From NCBI GenBank assembly GCA_905160935.1, contig CAJHZI010000373.1, positions 188,501 through 252,500 on the forward strand: a stretch of DNA of 64,000 nucleotides. The letters are read 5' to 3'. The stretch's first letter is position 1; each line of letters opens with the position of its first letter. Origin of the DNA: Enchytraeus crypticus (taxonomy: Eukaryota; Annelida; Clitellata; Enchytraeida; Enchytraeidae). A program made the translations under genes and the position numbers. The notes below the pieces were generated by a model. It was not told where the DNA came from. It saw nothing but the letters and a program-made list of their open reading frames with translations, and did not search any database. Positions 19,263-31,600 of this stretch are shown one piece after another.

Positions 19263-22200
19263 TTATATGTAGACTCCGACCTCGCAGAGGACTAACTCGG
19301 CGAGTCCTTGCATTTGAATGAAGAGATATTTTCCCAGTGCGATATCTTTGGAGCAGCAGATCTTAACGGTGGCTCCAGCTGGTGGTGAACCAGTGTAGTT
19401 AGCGCACAGCGAGTAAGTGCTTGACATTGGTCCGCTGGGGCCAGGAACGACGTTTGTTGTTCCTACCACGAAGTTGCTCGGTGGATTATCTGCAACGAGG
19501 CAAAGTTGTATTGTATATAGTATAGTGATAAACGTTAATACAATTAATTAAATATTATGTACTGTAAGATCTTAACCTATGCCGCTTGAGTAAAGCAACC
19601 TCGGATGGACTAGTGACCAGAATTCTGAATCGGGCAGCCGGTCACGCATCTGACACATAGATACACGTAGTCTCAGATACATACCACAGCCTGAGATACG
19701 AATAACCATAGACAGTCATAGATACATAACAGTTTACGATACGTATAAACACAGATAATGTGACAGATGCATACCGCATGCTCAAAATTTTAAATATATA
19801 TATACATGTATATATATATATATATACATGTATATATATTAGTGCTTTCGTGGCCTATGTGTCCTTTTTCACTTTGTCTCATGTATTTCTTGCGTATGCT
19901 ATATCGTAAAGTGAAATAAATATGATTCAATTCAATTCATATAAATATTTACAGTCATTGAACCATGCCAGAGCTTTAGAGACAGCTATATGAACATACT
20001 GTATATTGTCCCTTACACTTGAGACTGCTTCACATGCCTGCAAATACCAATAATGTTTATAATGTTATTTATGTCAGAGACATAAATAACATTATAAAAT
20101 ACATACAAATACAGACAGTATCAGATACATACGACAGTTTCTGGCCAGTTCCCCATGGGTGACAAATGATACACTGGTTAATGGTGAGTTTGAAACACTT
20201 CCAAGAAAGCACGCTATGTTCTGACTGTTGTAATCAAAGGCTTTGCAGTTCTCGATAGTCTCACATGCCTTTATACATTCTTCCTCTGTGATTGTACCAG
20301 CATTTCCATACGAGTTGAGGTTTGAAGCGTGCCAATTTGGAAACATGGTCCAGTTGTACCGGTAGCCTAAAGAGATAGAAACTGATTAACAACAAGGAAC
20401 TACATTTAACGTCCGTGGCTGTGAAAGAAGTAGACTGTCTGAGACTATTCGGTAGAGTGTCGATTCACTGACGATATTCTTGATCAGGCAAACGTGCTAG
20501 CTGCCAACCGAGTCATTTGAATCTAGTAGTCAGAAAACTAAACTACGAAGATTTCATGAAGGGTTCAAATCCTGGGCTCGACCGTCAATGACATCGCTTT
20601 CGAGCGAGGAAACTCACATTAGCTTTTTAAAGTCCTGTCCGCAGAGCTTACAGATGATCATCAGCTGTTATTAGTTGAACTGAGAGAAGAGCTGACCAGA
20701 TTAGAACCCATATTTGTAGGTATGCTTTAAGAATATCACGTATGAATTGATCAGTAATGATTAATTTGTGAGACTACTTGTTTAAACTATTAGGCAATTT
20801 AGTCCACAACTACTATTCAGTCCTGTGGATGTCCGAGATTTTAATCTCAGATCAGAGCGGCCGAGAATCAAATCAACGAGAGTTCAATTCACCTCAGGAA
20901 CTGTCATTTAAAATTTCATGACGTTAACTGACGCCTCTAAACACTGAACTATTGAGACATTCAGTTAATATCAAAATGACAGTAATATTTATTAAGGGCA
21001 CTACAATATGCTATCTCTTTTTCTCCTGTTCAGCGTGTGGCAAGCCTAAGTTATACAATTTTGCTAACTTGTCTGCATTTAAACTAGTCAGGAGCACTCC
21101 GTCGATCATTTAATTCTTCTAAACAAAACGTTCTGCTATGAGTTCGCAAACTCTTAATTGTATAGACAAATATGCCTTCTGGAATATCCATTGCCTTCCT
21201 TAATAATTGCTTGATGGCCTCTTACAAAGCTCATTGTAATCGATCGGTCTATTCTACTATGTGACTCGGATGCATCCTGATTTTGCTCTATCTATCTACA
21301 GTACAAGTGCACTGCCTATTGGGAGGTCCATGGCATCCAACCCCTCCACAAGCAATGACACATTTATGCTAAACATATTTATATAATACTCTACCGCAGT
21401 CATCCCGGTTTGTAAGCGTGATGTATTTGACTTTTAGCGGGCTATCCAGTTTCACCGCCCACCAAGGATTTGTAGTCCATCCAGTGATGGAGCAAGTTTT
21501 TCCTCCTGTAAAGTCGGTATTATAGCCGCCGTCAACCGCTAACAAAGCTCTGGCAGTGAAGTTGTAGTGAGAATAAACATCCGACTGAATTGCAGGACGC
21601 TTAAGAGCCACATTTTCAGCGCTCGGTATTCCTGTTAAAAATTGTAAATAAAAGACACGTGAATCTGGGGAATTCCTGTGTATACCGCCCCTACTCGAGG
21701 TTTAAAGCAGGGGCAGTATTTGGAACATTTGATGGTGCTTGCTCGTTATAAAATATGTTAAGCTACGTCTAATTTGGTTAGTACTTAGAAGGACGACCAC
21801 CCCAGAAGACAGTGTGTTTTAAGCTTTAGTTTAAAGCACAGGATGTTGGAAGAATATTCCTAATTCGTGCTACTACAAAGTACTGCACTACAGGCCTATT
21901 GTACCATTTCTATGCAAAGATTATTAATGATCACGCAAAAGGAAAAAAATAAAAATAAAAATAATATGCAGTACAAGCAAGTAAACGGCATATGGGCCTT
22001 CATATGGCAAATAAATGGGAATTTTATAATAAATTTAGAAAAGAACAAAATATTTCATTGGTTAACGAAAGGTAAAAAGGAGGAAAATGAGAGTCAAGCA
22101 TTCCAGGTTATAGATATGGAATCCACATTTATCATATCACTTTTCATTGCATGATTAATATTTAAACATTTACAAAACCATCCTCTGTGGTTGGGTTGTA

Positions 22201-23473
22201 TGATTGTATAAGAACAGTTGTGATAGCATGGACTCATCGAAACTGCATTGCATTCGATGTTGTTGCACGAGAATGCAAGCTACGAGTTAAAAAGGTGAGG
22301 TTTTTATATATGAAAAGAGAAAATGCTTTTACATTTGGCTGAATGTATAATGGTACGAGTTAATCAAGTAAATGGTCAGGTACAGCTTACCGTCAAGTAT
22401 AGAATTTGCCCAGGCTTTCGTCTGTAAACAACAACAATATGCCGAATAACGTATGAAATTAAGAAAGTTAAGTTATCACTTCGGTCCATAAATTTTCTAA
22501 ATATTATTTAACGAATCGTTAGTATTAATGCAAAAATTTGCAAATAGCTAAATGTTTCTTTTCGGGTAGCCCATTTTTATCGACTGTACGATTAAAATTG
22601 CGTTTTATCCGCGGTCGAATATCTTACCGACATCGCCACTGGCTCCAGCTAGTAGGAGATCTACAATGGGTGCCCAAGACAGAGACGATGAAGAATTAAA
22701 ATTTCATCCATTTGTAAATGAAGAGAAATTACGGGGATAGAGAACAGGTAAAATTCTAGATATTTATGAGCTTCGTCCACCGACACTTCGTCCACCGAGA
22801 CTTCGTCCATCAAGGCTTCGTCCACTAAGACTTCGTCCACCGAGGCTTCGTCCACCGAGGCTTAGTCCACCGAGGTTTCGTCCACCGAGACTTTGTCCAC
22901 CGAGGCTTCGTCTACTGAGGCTTCGTTCACCGAGCTGGACGCCCTTCAATGAGTGAAAGTTTCAGGATAGAATTCGTAAAATATTCAAAATATTACACTT
23001 TAAAAAAATATAAAAAACCGAGTCAGAACTCTCTATTAATTCTATACTAAGCAATGATTTTGTGTGAGAGATATAAAAAATTATATATTTATATGGGGAG
23101 AGAGAGAGAGAGAGGATTTTTAAAGTAGGTTAAGCATAACCTGATAGTTGACACAGTCTGGCAGAGTCGTATGACAATCATATTCTTTATCAAACAGTTC
23201 GCAGACTCTCTGATCTTCAAAGTAGTTGAAGGAGGAACAATTGTCTTCTAGCTTTTGCAGACAGAATAGAGCGCACTGAGACTTGGAATCGATGATCCTG
23301 CGGACAGCTGGATCCTCATCCAAACAGAGACTTCCACCTAGGTGGAAATCCTGAACTGCGTGGAAGTGTCTGGATTGTGCTAGAAAATCACTCGAGTCTG
23401 AACTCTCTGTGAATTCTACAGATCCTATGAAGACGAGGTATAATTGAAATATCTTCCATAGAGGTGTGGTCAT
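19263..23473 (-). CDS. L1: secreted PAN / split F-type lectin, 5 exons, 353 aa
   Basis: Exons 23473-23141, 22421-22391, 21631-21395, 20366-20133, 19489-19263; 1062 nt, phases 0,1,1,1. Residues 1-24 are a signal peptide. Residues about 45-111 form a PAN/Apple-like domain (C..FC...C.SFNY...CELF). A 10-residue linker exon follows. Residues 123-200 are the first half of an F-type lectin (NVALKRPA, NPWWAV, ITLTNRDDC). Residues 201-278 are a second PAN-like domain (EEEC..AC...C.AFDYN...C.LG, HGELARNC). Residues 279-353 are the second lectin half (NFVVGTTN, SLCANYTGSPPAGATV, LCEVGVY). No membrane segment follows, so it is probably an extracellular glycan-binding protein. RxD of the fucose motif is kept; the upstream His and the final Arg are not. 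SINE-1 and SINE-2 copies sit in intron 3. Confidence 0.92.
19800..19842. repeat. TA microsatellite
   Basis: TATA run in the last L1 intron. Confidence 0.85.
19843..19945 (+). repeat. Dispersed repeat shared with 42283-42402
   Basis: Contains AGTGCTTTCGTGGCC, a TTTTTCACTTTG block and GTGAAATAAATATGATTCAA. The inverse copy is at 42283-42402. Confidence 0.65.
20059..20095. repeat. 17-bp perfect inverted repeat, 3-nt loop
   Basis: ATAATGTTATTTATGTC and its complement around AGA, 38 bp downstream (gene sense) of the L1 exon-4 donor. Confidence 0.85.
20133..20366 (-). CDS. L1 exon 4: PAN-like module inserted in the F-type lectin
   Basis: A symmetric 1-1 exon of 77 codons with six cysteines, opening YRYNW and closing HGELARNC. 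The equivalents are 28962-28729 (L2), 43292-43065 (L3) and 53051-52830 (L4). The last Cys takes the place of the second vicinal Cys of the F-type fold. Confidence 0.88.
20560..20628 (+). repeat. SINE-1 copy, 3' half only
   Basis: Begins at the B box. In L1 intron 3; the corresponding L2 intron shows no such copy. Confidence 0.75.
20786..20963 (-). repeat. SINE-2 copy
   Basis: Diverged, in L1 intron 3. Confidence 0.65.
21296..21355 (-). mobile_element. LINE 3' tail fragment
   Basis: GTGCACTGCCTATTGGGAGG is the inverse of the LINE end at 17940 and 60240. Confidence 0.6.
21395..21631 (-). CDS. L1 exon 3: F-type lectin first half
   Basis: 78 full codons between phase-1 introns. NVALKRPA and NPWWAV are F-type (FTP) signatures. 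The exon stops immediately after the first of the two cysteines that are adjacent in ordinary F-type lectins (NRDDC|G). Confidence 0.9.
22607..22653 (-). repeat. SINE-1 fragment
   Basis: Only the tRNA-like head remains, in L1 intron 1. Confidence 0.7.
22770..22932. repeat. 15-bp minisatellite
   Basis: About 11 units of CTTCGTCCACCGAGG in L1 intron 1. It is open in two frames only because the unit is a multiple of three. Confidence 0.9.
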
Positions 23474-23983
23474 GCTGTCGTGTTTATGGGATTTTGATCT
23501 CCTTTAACGTTTACTAAAATGCTAAAATAATTGCCCAGTGATGATACGCTGTGCTAATGAAATCTAGAACTGCAATACGTGAGTATTTGAAAATAGCTTA
23601 GAGTCGAGTTGGAAAATTTTTTAAAGATATAACTCTAAGTATAACTGAAATATCTAAATTAAGGTTGCAAGTGTTTTAAGATATCTGCAACCCTCACCTT
23701 GAAATAAATTCATTTCGTCAGTTTTTGTGGCGCGTTTGCGCACTTCCTTATGAGTGCACGTCAAATACGAAATTAAGCAACTTCCGATGCGGCTAGTATT
23801 TGAATGGGCAATCACCGTGGAAGGCTGAGAGTGAACAGCTTTGAATCAACAAAACCCTCAGGTTGTTGGAAATTTACTCTCAAACATGCTCCAGTTACAA
23901 ATGCGCTATAAAACGAAAGTGACTACTAATGAAATCATAGAAAGAAGGAGGAATTAGCGTGCGAAAATATACAGTATTTTCAG

Positions 23984-24323
23984 AAATCTCATTGGTACAG
24001 TAATTAATCTCATTACTATAACTAATCTCATTGGTACAGTAATTAATCTCATTACTATAACTAATCTCATTGGTACAGTAATTAATCTCATTACTATAAC
24101 TAATCTCATTGGTACAGTAATTAATCTCATTACTATAACTAATCTCATTGGTACAGTAATTAATCTCATTACTATAACTAATCTCATTGGTACAGTAATT
24201 AATCTCATTACTATAACTAATCTCATTGGTACAGTAATTAATCTCATTACTATAACTAATCTCATTGGTACAGTAATTAATCTCATTACTATAACTAATC
24301 TCATTGATACAATAATTATTCTA
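23984..24323. repeat. 39-bp minisatellite, about 8.5 copies
   Basis: Nearly identical units built from ATCTCATTGGTACAGTAATT and ATCTCATTACTATAACTA. Confidence 0.95.
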
Positions 24324-25293
24324 GATACCAAGTAAAATAATTACAAATAATTAGGTGTGCACTTTATTAATCATAATGCGATCGCAGCTATAAAATTTGG
24401 TCATTTTAATTGAACCGTTTATTAATACTCTTTACACACACACTTCAATGAACAGTAGGCCCTACACTCGTATATATTCATTCTGTCGATTCTGAATAGT
24501 TAAATTAAGTATAATTGCTAATAGTAAAGTTCACATTGCCAATGTGTTGTCGTCAGAAGCTGCGGCTTGTATGAAATTATGCGACAACTCTATCAATAAT
24601 TAAGCGTCAGTTTAATTTTTTATATCTTTTTTAAAATCTCCACTATTAGAATTTTAGTTATCAATTAGTATCCGGATGATCGCGTATCCTACTGCGTTTC
24701 TTTTATTTCATAGAGTTCCACGTTCTGATAATGTTGGAAACCTGCCTTTCAACACAGATCAACTTCGCAGCACAACGAAACAAAATGTCAGCAATTCAAC
24801 AGAAGTGACAAATTTATTATTTTCTCTGTTTAAAATAACAGTCCAAATCCCGCAGGGGAGAGCTGCTGAGTTTTGGAGTTATGCAGGCTTATGTCACGGT
24901 GCTTTCACACAAGTCGACAGGGCCTACATTGATATTCTTTTATTCACTTCTCTCATAACAATCTGACAACCTGGAGGAAGTTATAATAAATGAAATATTA
25001 AATTATAACGCAAGGACTTCATCGGATCAAGATATTGAATACACATCATAAGATGTTATTTTTGCTTTATTGCTTTAGGCATACGACCAATAATAAAGGT
25101 TTAATGTCCTTTTCCTGATCCGGGGATGATGTCAGGGACTGAGCTGAGTCGATAGCACATCGGATTTACAGTAATTTATCGGCCGGACAGCACAGCACCA
25201 TGCTTGGCTCTAGATTTGGCTTTTAATTTTGAATAATATTAACAGTTCAGTTCCTTCTAAATTTGAGAGTTTACTGATTTAAGCGCCTGATAT

Positions 25294-25472
25294 CAGTGGC
25301 GTAGCCAGGATTTAGACTTGGGGGAGGCAATTTAATCTTGAAGGAGGCACTTTGGGAAGGTACACACTTTATACAATGTTTACACTTACATTTTGGCCTT
25401 AATAAAACTTTTACATGACATCTTTGAGGAGGTACATACCCTCCCTGCCTCCCCCTCGCTACGCCACTGCCT
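25294..25472. mobile_element. Short terminal-inverted-repeat element with direct repeats
   Basis: Begins CAGTGGCGTAGC and ends near GCTACGCCACTG. It is flanked by the direct repeat CGCCTGATAT (25284-25293 and 25473-25482). The termini resemble hAT-type MITEs; four extra bases lie after the right terminus. No coding content. Confidence 0.7.
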
Positions 25473-25864
25473 CGCCTGATATAGCTTAGCTGTAGTGTAA
25501 TATATTGAAATTATATAGCACGACCCCATTTATCACTAATATAATGGTAATTCGAGGGCTCAGACGAAGAAGCAGATTAAAAATGATACATTCTACAATG
25601 TTAACGTACAAGTTCCGAAATAAAACAACTGGCTAGTCCTATGAATTTATTTTTAAAATAAATGCCTTGATTTAAAGCCTTATGAAATGCAATCGATTAT
25701 TTAGTTTTAACAGGACTGTGAATAACAACTGTTCAAAATGCATGTGAAATTCAACACCGTCAATTTCCTGAAAATCGACAATTATGTTGTTCGTTTATAT
25801 TCCTGGTCTCTGTGAAATAATAGATTTGAAATATTTGAAATCTACAAAAAAATTGGGGGTTGCT

Positions 25865-26826
25865 CAGGGTGAGTAAAAAATGATTACACCTGCAAAAAGT
25901 TTGAATATCTCAGGCTATTGTTAAAATTTTCACATTAAACTTTTACCAATTACTAAAGATCTAATTTTGGATGGGGTGGCCAATTTTCATCAATTTTAAT
26001 CTAAAGATTAAAATGGATTAAAGTTATACAAGTTTCAGCAGAGCAACCCCCCATTTTGTATCTTAAAATGGCGTTTGCTACAAAGTAAGGGCAAATTGCA
26101 CTACTTTGTCGAGAAGGAAAAGATGAGCGCTCAGTATTACGTCAGTACTTTAATTCCCAAGCTATTTTATGATTGCTATGCTCTTCTACCAAATGGTTTC
26201 ATCTTTCACCAGATTGGTGCTCCGGCTCATGTTTCTCGTAATGCACAGGAATGGATCAGCGAGAGAAATCCTCATTTCATCAAGAAGAGTGGATGTCCTC
26301 CAAACTCTCCCGATCTAAATCCACGGGATTACAATGTCTGGGAATCCATGCTGCATCTCTATCAGAAACACCAGTCGAAGCCTAAAAACAAGACAGAACT
26401 GCAGGAAGTGCTACAATCAGTGCTACAATCAATATGGGAGAGACTGCCTCAAGCTGGAATCAACAAGGCTGTCCTAGCGTTCCGAAAGCGACTGCAGTCC
26501 TGCGTAACTGAGGGAGGAAAGCATATCGAATAGGCAGCAATGCTAGCAGATACAACTGGTTCTTTTTGAATCACCACAACGACCCTTTTCAGGGCCAAAA
26601 AAATAAATTTAATGTCTATTTATAGTACATTCAAAAAGGGGGGCGTTGCTCTGCTGGCCTCTGCTTACATAACTGGCCAATCTATGTATTAATATGGATT
26701 AAAATTGGCCAGATCATCCATAATTAGTCCTTTAGTAATTGGTAAAGTTTGATTTGAAAATACTAACAATAGGCTGAGATATTCAAACTTATTGCAGGTG
26801 TTTTCACTTTTTTTTTACTCACCCTG
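25865..26826 (+). mobile_element. Internally deleted mariner-like element
   Basis: Inverted termini beginning CAGGGTGAGTAAAAAATGA run for about 200 bp. Inside is only the C-terminal part of a transposase (26075-26533) with GAPAH and PNSPDLNP. The Asp before GAPAH is Ile, and the N-terminal DNA-binding region is missing, so the element is non-autonomous. Confidence 0.85.
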
Positions 26827-27674
26827 TATTTGAATTTTTAAGTTCTACATTACAGCAAATGCGTACCGCTATTACTTTACAGAATAATTCCAGCTTTGAT
26901 TCGTCTAAATATCAGGAAATTACAGTAACCCTACTTAGAAATCGTCCAGCCTAGACAATCTCCTAGGTCTAGTTCGATAACCTAAATAACACCACTTTAA
27001 AAAATCAACATTTAAAACTAATTACAATAAATTTTGACCGGTAGGTCAAACACCAAATAATAGCACAAATATCGCATGTAACTCGAGATGGAACAAAATA
27101 TTTTGACTTTTCTAGACCGCTAAAGGTTTCGCAGATTTTATTTACTATACCTGACAGGCACTCACATTAATTGTTATCTCTGTAACTTTTATTTTATCAA
27201 TCATTGTATGATTGCAGATTTAATTTTTGGAAATATTTCCTTGAGTTATTTGAATTCCTATATAGACTTGAGTTAAGTTTTTTATGTGGGGTCTATATCA
27301 ATTGTACTGTAGCATATAAGGTACTGAGGATTGCACAAGGCTACGTAGAATCTTCTCTATTCTTAGCCGGTAATTTCGTTTGATTGTACTTTTGTAGTCA
27401 TACAGAATTTTCAACTCTTTGATAGTGGCTATTTACTCAATTTGATGTTTTCTGTTCTTGACTATTGAATATTTTTGTTGCATAAAAAATGAGAATGAAA
27501 AATAAATAAAATAGTATGAAAATGCTACTAGTAAATGAAATGTTTAGTAAATGAAAACAGTTTCAGATAGTTACGTATCGTATGTGAAGAGAACGAAGAA
27601 AGAATGGCTGATAGCTTTATATAGTATTAGCTGCTGGAGCCAGTTTCAGCCCTTTTATGTACACAGGACCTACA

Positions 27675-27756
27675 TACGACAGTTTCTGGTCAGTTCTCCA
27701 TGGTTAATGCCTTGAAAAGTTTTCCACTGCCAAGTTTGAAACATTTCCAAGATAGA
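27675..27756 (-). pseudogene. Decayed copy of the PAN-insert exon
   Basis: About 80 nt closely match the 3' end of L2 exon 4 (HGELTRNC region and donor), but the match decays beyond that and the piece lies downstream of the L2 stop codon. It is a relic of an exon or partial gene duplication. Confidence 0.65.
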
Positions 27757-27870
27757 TTTGTAGATTCTTTCAGAAACTTTTTTCTAAAAATATTTAGTGA
27801 CTACCGCCTTATTTTTAAAAAGCGATATTTATACATTTAGCTCCAGCTCAGCTTAGCTTTTGAGATACAT

Positions 27871-28567
27871 CTATACGTAAACTCCGACCTCACAGAGGAC
27901 TAACTCGGCGAATCCCTGCATTTGAATGAAGAGATATTTTCCCAGAGCGATATCTTTGGAGCAGCAGATCTTAACGGTGGCTCCAGCTGGTGGTGAACCA
28001 GTGTAGTTAGCGCACAGCGAGTAAGTGCTAGACATTGGTCCGCTTGGGCTTGGTATCACGTTTGTCGTTCCTACCACGAAGTTGCTTGGTGGATTATCTG
28101 CAGCGAGGCAAAGTTGTACAGTATCTAGTATAGTGCTAAACATTAGTGCAATTAATTGAATTTTATGCAATGGAGGATCATAACCTGGCAGGATCATAAA
28201 GTTGTATTTATAGATAGTATAATGCCAAAATTATTACAATTAATGAGATTTAGTGCAATTGAGGATTATAAGATAGGCCTACTTGTGTAAAACAACCTCC
28301 GAGTAGATGAAATGATCAGAATTCTGAGGCGGGTAACCGGGCCCACATCTGATACACTAGATACGTGTAGCCTCAAATATATGCCACTTTCTCAGGCAGG
28401 CTACTTATAAATATATAAGCCTATAATCACAGATATATACTAGAGTTTTAGATACATATAAATATACAGAGTTTGAGAAGCATACCAAAGCTTCATATGC
28501 ATATAATACGTGTACGTATATACGGGTATAGTCATAGAAACATGAGACAGCTGCGCAAACCTATATA

Positions 28568-28616
<49 letters not shown>

Positions 28617-28631
28617 TATAATATATATACA

Positions 28632-28678
<47 letters not shown>

Positions 28679-31600
28679 TCAGTATAATATACATGTACAT
28701 ACAAATACAGAAAGTATCGGATACTTACGACAGTTTCTGGTCAGTTCCCCATGGTTAACGCCATGAAAACTTTCCATTGGAATGTTTGAAACATTTCCAT
28801 GATAGCATGCCTCGTTAGGAATGTTGTAATCAAAGGCTCTGCAGGTTTCATTGTTCTCACATGATTCCTTGCATTCCTCCTCCGAGATTTCACCATCTCT
28901 TCTGTACTTCGTAAGGTTCCGAGTGTGCAAATTTGAAAACATAGTCCAGTTATATGGATAGCCTGAAAAGGTAAAAAACTGATTAACTAAAAGGAGCCAT
29001 GTCTAACGTTTGTGTGTGTCTGTGCAGGATGTGTACTGTTAGAGACCATTTGGTAGAGTGTCGAGTCAAAGACGACATTCTTGATCAGATAAACATGCTA
29101 GCTGCCAACTGGTTCATTTAAATCTCATTTTTAAATCTCACAATAATCAATTTTAGTCAGAAAACTAAAAGATAAAGTTTTCGTAAAATCCTGTCCTCAG
29201 AGCTTACAACTGGTCATCATTTTTTATTAACTGAGCTAAAAGCATAGCTGATTAGCTGAACACCGATATCTATTAATATAATTCATATACGTTGATCAGC
29301 AAGGATTAATAAGCTATGATTATGTAGCATTGTATTGTTGAATTAATGAATATTAATTCATTCAATATTTGAAAGAGAATATCCATTAAATACTTATTGC
29401 CTTTTCTCTTTTTGCAAGCTATTGCTATGTCGTATAATTCTTCCAATGTTCAAGCTATGATTCTTCTTATAATAATAAGGAATTGCATTAATAGTGATAG
29501 CGTTTGGTAGCGACAACAATGCTAGCTAAGCTTTCGTCTAATCCAACAGCAATCTCTCATATGAATTTAATTTTCAAGAATGGACCGTCCAACAGTACCT
29601 GCTACTCCTACTGTATGCAACTGTTTTTGTAGTGTCTGCAAGAGACGTCCCTGACATTGCCTTATGGCGAGGAACCGGACGCTAAATTCTTATTATTTGA
29701 TTGATTGATTGAATTCAATTCAGAAGTGATCTAACGAAAAGGCATCAATAAAAACTGAAACAGTATTTAATATTGATAATACTACAATTCTGTTTCTATC
29801 GAGTTCAGCAAGTGATCAGTCAAAGGCATGTATTTCTACTAACTGTCAGCTCTCGCGCACTTCACAATCAGTCGACCAATATCATTTGCTCAAAAACAAA
29901 CTTTTACGCTATGGGTTCGCAATCTCTGAAGTTAGCTCTTTACGTTAGAGACAAATATGTCTTATGCGGTTTCCATTTCCTTCTTGAGTCGTTGCTTTGT
30001 CGCCTCTTAAAACACTCGTGTTAAAGATAGGTATAGTCTACCGGGACTCGGTCGCAACAGGATTCTGCTCTCTCCCTGTCCCTCTGTCTCTCTTTCTTTA
30101 AGTGTACTGCATACATTGGGAGGCCCAAGGCGCATTTCACTCATAACTATATGAACCTATGTATTTACGCTGCTATATCACCTTACGATTGGTTCTTATT
30201 TAGTTTTTTTGTTTACATGCTGCATGTGCTGGACGGGTTATATTGTTTTTGAACCTGATCCTGTTTTTTATGACCCTCTGTGGTGTTTCTATTACATAAA
30301 CATATAGTTTTGTAATACAATACCGCAGTGATGATACATGTAGTTTTATAAGACTCTACCGCAATCATAAATATATAGTTTTATAAGAATAATAATAATA
30401 ATAATAACAACAACAATTAGAGTGCTACAGTCATCAATGACAACATCGAGCACTATTGAGACAAAATCAAGCCGGCGAGCAAAAAAAGAAGGTCCAAAAA
30501 CGGTGCAAATTCCAAAATCCAGAAATTCAGTCCAAAGTAATATAATACTCTACCGCAGTCATAAATACATAGTTTTGCTATACTCTACCGCAGTCATCCC
30601 GATTTGTAATCGTGATGAACTTCACTTTTATTGGGGTATCCAGTATCACCGCCCACCAAGGATTTATAGTCCATCCGGTATTGGAGCAAGTCTTTCCTCC
30701 TGTAAAGTCGGTGTTATAGTCGCCATCAACCGCTAACAAAGCTCTGCCAGTGAAGTTGTAGTGAGAATAAACATCCGCCTGAATTGCAGGACGATTAAGA
30801 GCAACATTTACAGTACTCGGTATTCCTGTTAAAAATTGTAAATAGAAGACACGTGAATCTGGGGAATTCCTGTGTATACCGCACCTGCTCGGGGTTAGAG
30901 CAGTGGCGGTATTTAGAACACTTGATAGTGTTTGCAATGTGCTTTCAGTTGAAGCTAAAAACCCAGGTTGTTGTCGATTATTCTGAAAGCGCGATTCCTG
31001 AAATTTACTGCACGGCGTAATTGTGACATTTAATCTTAGAGTAAATATAGTTTTATTATACCTTTATGCATTTAATGGTCAACGTTTAATAGTGCAACAG
31101 TAAAAAGGGAATAAGGAAAAAACAACTAAAAGTAGCGCAAGCAGGGATAGGGCAAGGTCAACGTCAAGTATAACTTACCGTCCATTATGTAATCCACCAC
31201 AATCTTTGTCTGCAAACAAAACACAGCATGCCGAATGAAATTATCTAGCTAGCTAGATTGATAGCGTATGTAATATAAAAGCTTACGTATAGTTGTAAAA
31301 GAATGAGAGAAAAAAGAATGATGCCTATATGAAATCAATAGTGGACGATCGTGAAAGAAACAGTGGAGAATTAACGTTTCGAATTAACTTTTCGAGATGA
31401 ACAGAACTACGCGGACAGAATTAACTGAGGCAATTCTAGATATTATGTGACATTGAACAATAGTTTTGTGTGAGAAAAATTAAAAAAAATATGTAGATAC
31501 ATTAAGAATTTCTATAGTAAGCATAACCTGATAGTTGACACAGTCTGGCAGAGTCGTATGACAATCATATTCTTTATCAAACAGTTCGCAGACCCTCTGA

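Larger units (their letters stand above)
23474..27870. other. Intergenic, L1 5' side to L2 3' end
   Basis: Contains a 39-bp minisatellite, a 179-bp inverted-repeat element, a mariner-like element and a decayed lectin exon. The first about 2.3 kb upstream of L1 resembles the DNA upstream of L2. Confidence 0.6.

Noticed and set aside
21867-22154. Lys/Asn-rich 95-codon frame on the plus strand
   Set aside because: AT-rich composition alone explains it; it lies within an L1 intron.
22661-22949. Two overlapping repetitive frames on the minus strand
   Set aside because: Translation of the 15-bp minisatellite.
23954-24331. 125-codon frame made of MRLITVPMRLVIV-type repeats
   Set aside because: Pure translation of the 39-bp minisatellite; no start context, promoter or homologue.
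24676-24966. Open frame of 96 codons on the plus strand
   Set aside because: No recognisable domain, no splice context or repeat in paralogous DNA under coding constraint. Read as chance.
28440-28700. Tyr/Ile-rich frame on the minus strand
   Set aside because: Translation of the TA run in an L2 intron.
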